Of a stretch of DNA of 64,000 nucleotides, positions 17,189 through 24,913 are shown piece by piece. Made by a program: the position numbers and the translations under genes. How positions within the stretch are numbered: position 1 is the stretch's first letter; every line of letters starts with the position of its first letter. The stretch is from Candidatus Chlorohelix allophototropha (GTDB taxonomy: Bacteria; Chloroflexota; Chloroflexia; Chloroheliales; Chloroheliaceae), in assembly GCF_030389965.1 (NCBI RefSeq), contig NZ_CP128400.1:682001-746000 (forward strand), written 5' to 3'. A model generated the notes under the pieces. The model searched no databases. It saw nothing but the letters and a program-made list of their open reading frames with translations, and was not told the DNA's origin.

Positions 17189-18670
17189 TTAGGCAGGTCC
17201 TATGAGATTTGATGTTACTACCGCCGAGGAAAGCACCCCCGGAATACCAGCACCCGGATGAGTACCAGCCCCTACAATATACAGGTTCGAAATATCTTCA
17301 GAACGATTATGCGGTCTGAACCACGCCGATTGGAGCAAGGTCGGTTGCACTGAGAAGCCCGTTCCCAGATAACTATTAAGCTCGTTTTCAAAATAGCGCG
17401 GGTCTACCATGTGTTCCATAACAATATGCTTGCTCAAATCGGGCAAGTAATTCTTTTCAAGGAAATTCATGATTGCATCCCTATAGGGCTTTGCCTGAGT
17501 ACTCCAATCTATACCGGAACGTTGGTTAGGTACGGGTGAAAGTACGTAAAAGGTTTCATGCCCTTCCGGCGCAACGCTTGGGTCGGTTTTGGTAGGCATG
17601 TGTAGGTACAGGGAAAAGTTTTTGGAAAGCTTCTTGGTCTTGAAGATGTCTTGTATCAAGCCTCTATAACTTTCGTCCAGAATGATATTGTGATGCGCCA
17701 GCTTGCCATCGTTATAGCGCTTGTTTGTCCCGAAATATATCACCATTAGCGACATGCTATAAGATGTTCGCCGCTCATAACGCTGGTTGGTATTCTTTTT
17801 TCTAGCTTGCGGTGCTATCAATTCACGATATGTATTTGCCACATCTCCATTTGAAACAACGATGTCGGAGTGGTGAATCGTACCACCGCGCAGCATTATT
17901 CCGGTAGCCTTTCCATTCTGCACCAGTATCTGTTGCACTTCGCTATTTAAGTTTAACTTGCCGCCTAGTTCTTCAAAAAGCTTGACCATAGCAGAGACGA
18001 TAGCGTTTGTACCGCCCATTGCATAAAGAATACCCCATTCTTGCTCAAGGTAATCCACCAGCGCATAGATCGAAGAAGCTACAAAAGGGTTGCCGCCAAT
18101 CAAAAGCGGATGGAATGAAAAGCAACGCCGTATAAATTCATCCTTGAAGAACTTGGATACATAGGTATAAACACTTAGGTAGGATTTTAGCTTGATGAGA
18201 TCGGGCGCGACCTTGAGCATATCGGTAAATTTTAGAAAGGGTTTATCCGATAGTTCCAGAAAACCTTTCTTGAAAATAGCGTAAGATGATTTCATGAAAG
18301 GCGCATAGGCATCTCGATCAGCCGGGCTTATTTTAGCGATTTCCCTTAATACATCTTCTTCATTACTGGTGTAATCAAAATGTCTGCCAATATGGTCAAA
18401 GATACGGTAATAGGGATTGCATAAAACTAGTTCAAAATAGTCCTCGCGTTTTTTCCCGGCAGCCTTCCAAAGGTCATCGAGCATGAATGGCGCGGTAATT
18501 ACGGTTGGTCCAGCATCGAACTTGAAACCATCTTTTTCGAAAACGTAAGCCCGCCCACCGGGTTTATCTCTTTTTTCAAAAATCTCGACTTCGTGTCCTT
18601 GTGCAGCAAGGCGAATAGCCGCTGCCAGACCGCCGAATCCACTGCCAATGACTATTATCCGTTTTTTCAT
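17189..18670 (-). CDS. crtI: CrtI-family carotenoid (phytoene) desaturase
   Basis: The protein is 493 aa. An N-terminal dinucleotide-binding motif [10 protein letters not shown] is followed by [12 protein letters not shown] and [10 protein letters not shown], all typical of CrtI. The C-terminal FAD region reads [16 protein letters not shown]. The family dehydrogenates phytoene or later C40/C30 carotenoid intermediates, using FAD at the membrane. Which desaturation steps, or whether it is a CrtN/CrtO-like variant, cannot be told. No other carotenoid gene is adjacent. Upstream lies a 425-bp spacer with a small palindrome at 18802-18817. Confidence 0.92.
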   Translation of the reverse strand: MKKRIIVIGSGFGGLAAAIRLAAQGHEVEIFEKRDKPGGRAYVFEKDGFKFDAGPTVITAPFMLDDLWKAAGKKREDYFELVLCNPYYRIFDHIGRHFDYTSNEEDVLREIAKISPADRDAYAPFMKSSYAIFKKGFLELSDKPFLKFTDMLKVAPDLIKLKSYLSVYTYVSKFFKDEFIRRCFSFHPLLIGGNPFVASSIYALVDYLEQEWGILYAMGGTNAIVSAMVKLFEELGGKLNLNSEVQQILVQNGKATGIMLRGGTIHHSDIVVSNGDVANTYRELIAPQARKKNTNQRYERRTSYSMSLMVIYFGTNKRYNDGKLAHHNIILDESYRGLIQDIFKTKKLSKNFSLYLHMPTKTDPSVAPEGHETFYVLSPVPNQRSGIDWSTQAKPYRDAIMNFLEKNYLPDLSKHIVMEHMVDPRYFENELNSYLGTGFSVQPTLLQSAWFRPHNRSEDISNLYIVGAGTHPGAGIPGVLSSAVVTSNLIGPA

Positions 18671-19095
18671 AAAATTCCCCTAGGTCTTTTAGACAAATTA
18701 GGAAAACACCTATAGTGCTTTCGATTTATAGTAATGTAAATCTCATTGCGATAAGGTAGCAAGACTTACAAATCGTGAAAATATATACAAGTGATTTTAG
18801 AGCATACTTCAGTATGCGAACTGCATAGTAACAGAAAAGTCAGTTCGGTTCATTGAAACCAGCCTGACCTTACTGATTTTATATCAAAATGAAATTCTAG
18901 CGGTTGGAAGCAACTTTCAATTCAAGTGAAATTTGGTAGCTTTAGCGGTGGAGGTCTTACAACTTCCAAGTTACAAAGCGCTGGCATATAGCCATAAGCG
19001 CCCTACTTCAATATAATGCCTAGACAACAAAATTTGGAGAACTTATGCTATTCGCCTGAATGGCAACTTAATCAAGCTAAAGGATAGAAATATAT
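18671..19095. other. Intergenic region between divergent crtI and msrA
   Basis: No gene was seen. A perfect 7+2+7 palindrome, GCATACT-TC-AGTATGC, lies at 18802-18817, about 130 bp before crtI and 280 bp before msrA. It is a possible operator. The rest is AT-rich. Confidence 0.4.
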
Positions 19096-19644
19096 ATGCA
19101 AAATGGAAATAAAAAAGAATTGGCAACCCTTGCGGGCGGTTGCTTTTGGTGTTTGGAAGCGGTTTACGATGAGCTAAAAGGCGTTGAGGACGTTGTATCA
19201 GGCTACGCAGGTGGGAAGGTTAAAAACCCAACTTACAAACAGGTTTGTGCCGGAACCACCGGGCATGCCGAAGTAGTTCAGCTTACTTTCAACCCAGCGG
19301 TAGTTTCCTTTGAGGAACTTTTGCAGGTCTTTTTCACCATCCATGACCCAACCACTTTGAATCGACAAGGGCATGATGTAGGTACTCAATACCGTTCGGC
19401 GATTTTCTACCATAGTGACGAGCAAAGGGTTATTGCCGAAAGAGTCATTGCCGAACAGAATAGTTCCAAAATATGGGATGCGCCGATTGTTACAGAAGTA
19501 GTACCTATATCAGAATATTATCCGGCAGAGGATTACCATCAGGAATATTACGCCAATAATTCTCAACAGCCTTATTGCAGGGCGGTAGTAGCGCCTAAAG
19601 TTGCCAAATTCCGCAAATATTACCTTGATAAGCTCAAGAAGTAG
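19096..19644 (+). CDS. msrA: Peptide methionine-(S)-S-oxide reductase MsrA
   Basis: The protein is 182 aa. The active-site motif GGCFWC has nucleophilic Cys16. The family blocks SGYAGG, HAEVVQ, FFTIHDPTTLNRQGHDVGTQYRS and AEDYHQEYY are intact. It reduces methionine-S-sulfoxide in oxidised proteins, recycled through thioredoxin, in the cytoplasm. AAAGGA lies 14 bp before the ATG. It is a single gene, and an insertion sequence begins 78 bp after its stop. Confidence 0.96.
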   Translation: MQNGNKKELATLAGGCFWCLEAVYDELKGVEDVVSGYAGGKVKNPTYKQVCAGTTGHAEVVQLTFNPAVVSFEELLQVFFTIHDPTTLNRQGHDVGTQYRSAIFYHSDEQRVIAERVIAEQNSSKIWDAPIVTEVVPISEYYPAEDYHQEYYANNSQQPYCRAVVAPKVAKFRKYYLDKLKK

Positions 19645-19721
19645 GTTTTAGCCTCTTGGCGAATATCCTCTCAGCTTGAATCTGCTAGAATACACACTAC
19701 CATATGTGCTTGTTCTAATAA

Positions 19722-20412
19722 GGGTCTTGTGCTAGATAAAACAAAATACCCTCCGAAACGTATAGAAGGTGCGAATCAACCTATACCAATCGGAGGGATA
19801 AAAACATGATAACCAATTTCGAAGATTTTTGCACTTGGGCTTTCGTTATCATTGATGATCTGTGGAAAGAGCTAAGCCCAGCTTTTACACGCACTGGACC
19901 ACAACCAGCATGCTCTGATAGTGAGCTTATTACCCTGGCTGTGGTGGGTGAGTGTAAAGGCTGGGATCAGGAAACAGAACTGATTAGCAACTGGCGAAAC
20001 TACCAGTACTTGTTCCTACATATCCCAGAACGTAGTCGCTTCAACCGACGCAGACGTAATCTGATGGGAGCAATCAATTGTATTCGGCAGTCTCTGTTAG
20101 CTTTACTGGACCTGGCACAGGAACAGCAAACTGTGCTGGATAGTCTACCTTTACCGATTATCGAGTTTAGGCACGCTCATTTTTCGCCTGCACGCTCTTA
20201 TTGGAGCAGTCAGGGAGCTCGTTATGGTAAGGTCGCCACTAAGAAACAAACTATTTTTGGCTACAAGTTGCAGTTGCTGGTGACCTTCAATGGTGTAATA
20301 GTAGACTTTGAGTTAGCGGGGGCGAACCAGCCTGATTTAAGGGTGGGGCTAGAATTACTAGAAAACCACCCAGGTTTAACAGTGGTACGGGATAAAGCTT
20401 ATATCAGCCAGT
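19722..20412 (+). mobile_element. IS982-like element, copy 1 (right end missing)
   Basis: The left end (CTTGTGCTAGATA at 19726-19738) and the following 690 bp are almost identical to the copies starting at 52936 and 63357. Identity stops abruptly at 20412, where unrelated transposon sequence begins, so about 300 bp of the right end have been lost. The IS982 assignment rests on length and transposase layout and is tentative. Confidence 0.75.
19749..19797 (+). promoter_or_regulatory. Hairpin sequestering the transposase ribosome site (IS copy 1)
   Basis: CCCTCCGA (19749-19756) can pair with TCGGAGGG (19790-19797), which contains the GGAGGG ribosome site 8 bp before the ATG. An inner GTATAGAAGGT / ACCTATAC pairing extends the stem. 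The same structure is present unchanged in the other two copies. Confidence 0.65.
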
Positions 20413-20430
20413 GTACTGTTTACCCGTAGC
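19806..20430 (+). pseudogene. Truncated IS982-like transposase
   Basis: A 207-codon frame begins MITNFEDFCTWAFVIID and keeps the middle motifs (LDSLPLP; IFGYKLQLLVTFNGVIVDF; VVRDKAYISQ). It loses the last 90 or so residues at the junction at 20412, and the final codons derive from unrelated DNA. It includes GKVATKKQ, absent from copy 2. It is probably inactive. Confidence 0.75.
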
Positions 20431-20990
20431 AACACCCTCTACTATTCTTCGACACTTCGTAGCCCCCCTGAGAGAGCAATAGCTCCTTCCCATCAGGCTA
20501 TTTCCCCCTGGTATTTGTCTGGAAATTCGTTTTCCACTTCTTTTGCCTTCTTCAATTACACTCCCCACCGTACATACCACTCCTCTTCCGCTTCCAGACC
20601 GCAAAAGTACACCTCTAACCTTCCGGCTTTCCGGCTGGCGTGCTGCCTTTCTCCCTTTTCAGCTATTCCGGCTAGCTATCGAAGGCGATGCCCTGCCTCG
20701 CTCTGGTTCTCATTCCCGCTAGCCGCCGCTCACTCTTTGCTTCCTTCAACCGTAACTTCAGAAATTCCTCATAACCTAACTCTTGTCCGATCAAGCCCTT
20801 GATTGCTACCCGTTTCACTTCACGCTGTTCATTCCAAAACACCAATTGTCCTTGTACGCCGTCCACTTCCGCCTGCACATACTTCCCCGCCAGTTCTTTT
20901 CCTACATAGTAGTGGTGTTTATCTACTCGAACTGTCCCCTTATGATCGGCTTTGCGCAGGTATCTCAAGCCGTGACAGCTTTTTATCCAC
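20413..20990 (-). pseudogene. IS481-like transposase 3' remnant
   Basis: A minus-strand frame at 20968-20672 (98 codons) resembles the post-catalytic tail of IS481-type transposases: VDKHHYYVGKELAGKYVQAE, then IKGLIGQELGYEEFLKLRL. The catalytic integrase core that should precede it is gone, replaced by the IS3 element that begins at 20991. The remaining sequence down to 20413 has no recognisable coding content. Confidence 0.6.
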
Positions 20991-21075
20991 TGGAGTGAAC
21001 CCTGGAATACCAGACCACAAACTAAGAAGAAATGGGTAGAATAGAAGGAGCTTAGTTTGAGAAAGGACTGGAAAA

Positions 21076-21417
21076 ATGCAGGGAAGAAGCTTTAATCCCG
21101 AGTTTAAGCTAAAAATAGTGAGAGCAGTACTGAGCGGGGAGAAAACCGTAATCCAAGTGTGCCGAGAGCATAATCTGAGTGAGAGCCTGATCCATAACTG
21201 GAAGAAATTATACCGGGAAAAGGGAGAAGTCGCCTTCACAACTGCTACCCAATCCCGTACTACCCCTGCTACCACTGAGCAGCAGGAGATAACCGCTCTC
21301 AGGCAGCGGGTAGCAGAACTGGAACGGCTGGCTGGTCAGCAGGCTCTTGAAATTTCTATCTTAAAAAAAGTCTCGGAGATGCTGAATACCTCAGCGTCGC
21401 CCAACGGTGTGAAATGA
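21076..21417 (+). CDS. IS3-family transposase OrfA
   Basis: The 113-aa HTH_Tnp_1-type protein has a helix-turn-helix (FNPEFKLKIVRAVLSGEKTV, then CREHNLSESLIHNWKK) and a C-terminal leucine-zipper-like coil rich in L and E. It binds the element's ends. It overlaps OrfB by ATGA at 21414, so the two are translated together by stop-start coupling or frameshifting. Confidence 0.9.
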   Translation: MQGRSFNPEFKLKIVRAVLSGEKTVIQVCREHNLSESLIHNWKKLYREKGEVAFTTATQSRTTPATTEQQEITALRQRVAELERLAGQQALEISILKKVSEMLNTSASPNGVK

Positions 21418-22319
21418 TCGGTGGGTTATACCGGCTCAGCCAAAAGCAAGGACTGGGCTATTCTCTGAGGAAATTATGTCACCTGTTTAGGGTCAATCGG
21501 GCTTGGTATTACCAACGCCAAAATAAGGTGGAAAAAGCCAACCCGGAGGAGGAAAGCCTGAAGCAACGGGTGGAGCAAATACTAGGTACTTACAGCGGCT
21601 ATGGCTATCGGCGCGTAACCAAAGCCTTACAGAAGGGTGGGGAAAAGATCAACCACAAGCGAGTGAGGCGCTTGCTGAAGAAATGGGGTTTAAGCTGGAA
21701 ACGGTGGAAAAGGAGAAAACCACTGACCAGTGTCAATGATCCTAAAGCTGCCAGAGAGGCAAATCGGTTGGTGACGGCTAAACAAGCTGGGGAGATCAAC
21801 GCCCCGAATCGGGCTTGGGTAGGGGATGTGTTGTTCGTAGCCACCAAAAAAGAGGAAGGTTACCTAGCAACTTTATTGGATGGGTTCAGCCGGAAAGTGG
21901 TAGGCTGGGCAGTGAGCCGTCACAATGATACTCAGTTGACCCTGCGGGCCTTGCAAATGGCAATAGGGCAGAGGCGACCAGAAGCAGGTTTGATCCATCA
22001 CACCGACAAGGGCTCGAACTACACCAGTCGAGAGTATCGTGAGCAGTTAACTGCAATCGGGGCGGTAGTAAGCCACAGCCAACCGGGGCGACCGCAGCAG
22101 AACGGGATGGCGGAGAGCTTTAACAAGACGGTTAGTTATGAGAAACTCTATTTAGAAGAATTTCAGAATTTGGCAGAGGTAGCAGTGGGTTTGGAACATT
22201 GGCTAGAACGGATTTATAATGAAGGTCGCTTACATTCGTCTTTGGGTTACTTAGCCCCAGTAGAATTTGAACATAACTGGTTGGCTCAAAAGCAGCTAGA
22301 ATGTGGTCTGGTCATATAG
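21414..22319 (+). CDS. IS3-family transposase OrfB (DDE integrase)
   Basis: The 301-aa protein has an HTH_21 segment (GTYSGYGYRRVTKAL) followed by an rve integrase core. DDE positions are seen in WVGDVLFV, HHTDKGSNYTS and NGMAESFNKTV. It catalyses cut-out and insertion of the element. The frame is intact from start to stop, so it may be active, unlike most other transposases in this window. Confidence 0.92.
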   Translation: MIGGLYRLSQKQGLGYSLRKLCHLFRVNRAWYYQRQNKVEKANPEEESLKQRVEQILGTYSGYGYRRVTKALQKGGEKINHKRVRRLLKKWGLSWKRWKRRKPLTSVNDPKAAREANRLVTAKQAGEINAPNRAWVGDVLFVATKKEEGYLATLLDGFSRKVVGWAVSRHNDTQLTLRALQMAIGQRRPEAGLIHHTDKGSNYTSREYREQLTAIGAVVSHSQPGRPQQNGMAESFNKTVSYEKLYLEEFQNLAEVAVGLEHWLERIYNEGRLHSSLGYLAPVEFEHNWLAQKQLECGLVI

Positions 22320-22467
22320 GGGGCATTCCAGGAACCCCTTCTTTTAAACTAAACCCATAACCCCTGTTGACGGAATTGTCACCTTCGCAAAGTGAGCCAA
22401 CGGATGGTATTATATAACCAAAAGCACTGAATGGAGTGTTTTTTATACATAGGAGGTCTTAAGTTAC

Positions 22468-22833
22468 TTGTTCACTTTTCTTATCATCGGGCTTGAAATA
22501 TTAGCTCTTGCTGGTGGGCAAATATTGTGGAAAAAAGGCATTGACCAATCGGGTGGAATCCTAAAAGATGGGGAATCCATTTGGATTTCCCTTTTCCATT
22601 TATTTACTAACTACACTTTTCTGGTGGGTTGTATTTTTTATGGGATTTCAATGCTAGTTTGGTTTTATCTCCTATCGCGCTTTGATCTGAGCTATATATA
22701 CCCATTTATTAGTCTGACCTATGTTGTAACCCTATTAGGAGCAAAATTTATTTTGAGAGAAGATGTGACTTTCCAGCAAGGATTAGCAGTGGGTTTTATT
22801 TGCTTAGGAGTAGCATTGATGGGCAGCCGATAA
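22468..22833 (+). CDS. Small multidrug/EamA-like membrane protein
   Basis: The 121-aa protein has four predicted membrane helices. LGAKFILREDVTFQQGLAVG near the end resembles half-size EamA/SMR proteins such as ArnE/ArnF undecaprenyl-linked sugar flippase subunits. The start is TTG at 22468, 10 bp after a perfect AGGAGG. It is the first gene of an AT-rich glycan operon, where a lipid-linked sugar flippase would make sense. Function is inferred from context. Confidence 0.75.
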   Translation: MFTFLIIGLEILALAGGQILWKKGIDQSGGILKDGESIWISLFHLFTNYTFLVGCIFYGISMLVWFYLLSRFDLSYIYPFISLTYVVTLLGAKFILREDVTFQQGLAVGFICLGVALMGSR

Positions 22834-22865
22834 ACAAAGCCATACTTGAACTTAAAAGGGGTTTT

Positions 22866-23555
22866 ATGGGCGATAAAGAAGATGTCTGGATTGTAGTCCC
22901 GGCGTACAAAGAAGAAGCAGTAATTGGGTTGGTACTTCAAAACTTGATGCAAACAGGGTATCGGGTGGTCGTAGTTGACGACGGTTCAAATGATAATACG
23001 GCAAAAGAAGTCCTCAAATACCCTGTTACCCTGCTACGCCATTGTTATAACCTAGGGCAAGGTGCCGCTTTACAAACAGGAATCAGCTACGCACTAACCT
23101 TCTCCACAACAAAGTATATTGTTACTTTCGATTCTGATGGTCAGCACCAAGTGCAAGATATAGAAAAATTACTTAATCCTCTAAGAAGCGGTACTCATGA
23201 AGTAACTCTAGGTTCGCGCTTCCTAGAAAAAAATGGGACTATTAATCTTCCTCTTAGCAAGAGAATAATGCTTCACTTAGCCCTAGCTTTCAGTCGCTTT
23301 AGCACACATCTAAAATTAACAGATACGCATAATGGTCTTCGAGCCTTTACTACTAGAGCTGCCTCAAAAATTTCTATTAAACAAAATCGAATGGCGCATG
23401 CCTCCGAAATATTATCTCAAATTAGTGACCATAAGCTTAAATACTGTGAAATACCAGTGACCATAATTTATACTGATTATTCTAAAGCTAAAGGACAGAG
23501 TCTCTTAAATAGTATTAACATTATCTGGGATTTAGTACGAGGTAATCTCAAATGA
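22866..23555 (+). CDS. Family 2 glycosyltransferase
   Basis: The 229-aa protein has a GT-A fold with IVVPAYKEEAVIG, VVVDDGSNDNT and TFDSDGQHQ (the DxD-type nucleotide-sugar site). It is close to dolichyl- or polyprenyl-phosphate sugar synthases but lacks a C-terminal membrane anchor. The ATG at 22866 follows AAAAGGGG; an upstream TTG at 22800 would overlap the previous gene and add unsupported residues. It probably loads a sugar on polyprenyl phosphate for the operon's GT39-like enzyme. Confidence 0.88.
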   Translation: MGDKEDVWIVVPAYKEEAVIGLVLQNLMQTGYRVVVVDDGSNDNTAKEVLKYPVTLLRHCYNLGQGAALQTGISYALTFSTTKYIVTFDSDGQHQVQDIEKLLNPLRSGTHEVTLGSRFLEKNGTINLPLSKRIMLHLALAFSRFSTHLKLTDTHNGLRAFTTRAASKISIKQNRMAHASEILSQISDHKLKYCEIPVTIIYTDYSKAKGQSLLNSINIIWDLVRGNLK

Positions 23556-23941
23556 TCAGTCAGTTTGTTTTTTTGAGCGGGTTGCTCATTTTACTAATTT
23601 ATGTGTTTCGATTCAGGAGCCTATTGACTGATAGAATTATCTATCTAAGTATTTTATTGGTTGGAATTATTGCAGTTATCTATCCGGAGTTGACAACAGC
23701 AATAGCAAAAAAGTTGGAAATAGGACGGGGTGCTGATTTAATCTTTTATTCTTTTATAATTTTCAGCTTATTTCAAATGTTTAATCAAGCCTCTCATTAT
23801 AAAAAAATGGAAGCTCAAATAACCTCGCTAATTAGGAACCAAGCTATCAGTAATCCTATGGAAGGCATATCAGATAAAATAACCGCTCAAGTTTTGATGG
23901 AAGACGGTGAATTTAAGGATTCAGATAGCAGCGAGCATTAA
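23552..23941 (+). CDS. DUF2304 membrane protein
   Basis: The 129-aa protein has three hydrophobic helices (about 5-20, 30-48, 62-80) and a polar, acidic C-terminal tail that varies in this family. DUF2304 genes commonly sit beside GT2 polyprenyl-phosphate glycosyltransferases; the biochemical role is unknown. It overlaps the GT2 gene by ATGA, so translation is coupled. Confidence 0.8.
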   Translation: MISQFVFLSGLLILLIYVFRFRSLLTDRIIYLSILLVGIIAVIYPELTTAIAKKLEIGRGADLIFYSFIIFSLFQMFNQASHYKKMEAQITSLIRNQAISNPMEGISDKITAQVLMEDGEFKDSDSSEH

Positions 23942-23981
23942 ACTAGAGGACACAAACCATCAATCTGTAAGGAGTGCACCA

Positions 23982-24836
23982 TTGGGAAACCTCGAATGCA
24001 TTGTATGTAAAAACCGACAATTTTCTCCTTTATACAAAGGGGTTGTCAAATGCGAAGAATGTGGGCATAGTACGGCAGACATGGAATTAAGCGATGAAGA
24101 GTTATTCACGATATACAAGAAGAATTATTTTTTTGGGGAAGAATATAGCGATTACTTGGGTGATAGAAAACTATTCCAAAGAAATTTTCGTCTGAGATTT
24201 AAAACTCTACAGCGGTTTCTTCAAGCAGAAAGACATAAGAGCCTATTAGAAATCGGTTGCGCTTATGGATTCTTCTTAGAAATTGCACAACCCTACTTTG
24301 AAATTGCTAAGGGTATAGATATTACGGAAGACGGCGTCAAATATGCACATGATGTACTTAAGCTTGACTGTATCCAAGCAGATTTCTTAACGCATCCGAT
24401 AAATGAACAAAGTTTTGATGTAGTTTGTATGTGGGATACTATTGAGCACCTTCGTAATCCACATTTATATATCGAAAAATTTGCTAAAAATATGCCAAAA
24501 GGAGGTTTGTTAGCAATAACTACAGGAGACTTAGATAGCTTTAACTCGCGCTTTAGAAGAGAAAAGTGGCGTTTAATCCACCCTCCGACCCATCTTCATT
24601 ATTTTTCTAGAAAAACTCTTCAAAAAATGCTTTCAAATTACGGCTATGAAGTAACATACAACCAGTATTGCGGTAATTATCGAAGCATCCAACATGCCGC
24701 TCATAATTTATTAGTCTTAGGTTATAACAAACCAGATCTATATTCGTCTATTATGAAAATTGGCTTAACCAATTTACCCTTATATTTTAATTTGTTTGAT
24801 ATCACCTATACGATAGCTAGGAAAGTAGCAAACTAA
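23982..24836 (+). CDS. SAM-dependent methyltransferase with N-terminal Cys4 knuckle
   Basis: The protein is about 284 aa. Paired Cys (CIVCKN and VKCEECGH) suggest a zinc knuckle. A class I methyltransferase core follows, with motif I LLEIGCAYGFFLEIA, an acidic residue in GIDITEDG, and DVVCMWDTIEHL (post-II HL motif). It resembles methyltransferases of sugar and O-antigen clusters. TTG at 23982 was chosen because AGGAG lies 8 bp upstream; an in-frame earlier start at 23907 would overlap DUF2304 by 35 bp and lacks a ribosome site. Confidence 0.83.
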   Translation: MGNLECIVCKNRQFSPLYKGVVKCEECGHSTADMELSDEELFTIYKKNYFFGEEYSDYLGDRKLFQRNFRLRFKTLQRFLQAERHKSLLEIGCAYGFFLEIAQPYFEIAKGIDITEDGVKYAHDVLKLDCIQADFLTHPINEQSFDVVCMWDTIEHLRNPHLYIEKFAKNMPKGGLLAITTGDLDSFNSRFRREKWRLIHPPTHLHYFSRKTLQKMLSNYGYEVTYNQYCGNYRSIQHAAHNLLVLGYNKPDLYSSIMKIGLTNLPLYFNLFDITYTIARKVAN

Positions 24837-24913
24837 TTGTGGCGGGACATAATCGGTAGATTTTCCTAACTAGCACAACACTCTAACAACATCCTATAAG
24901 GAGTATAGCTACT

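Larger units (their letters stand above)
20991..22330 (+). mobile_element. IS3-family element, complete
   Basis: Terminal inverted repeats lie at 20991-21019 and 22302-22330. They share TGGA.TG..CCCT..AT.ACCAGACCACA when the right end is reverse-complemented. Between them are OrfA and OrfB with the usual overlap. No matching target duplication is visible next to the ends. A fragment of a second copy lies at 30320-30547. Confidence 0.85.

Noticed and set aside
20404-20604. 66-aa minus-strand frame in the transposon junction
   Set aside because: Its composition looks non-protein-like and it straddles the junction between two IS remnants.
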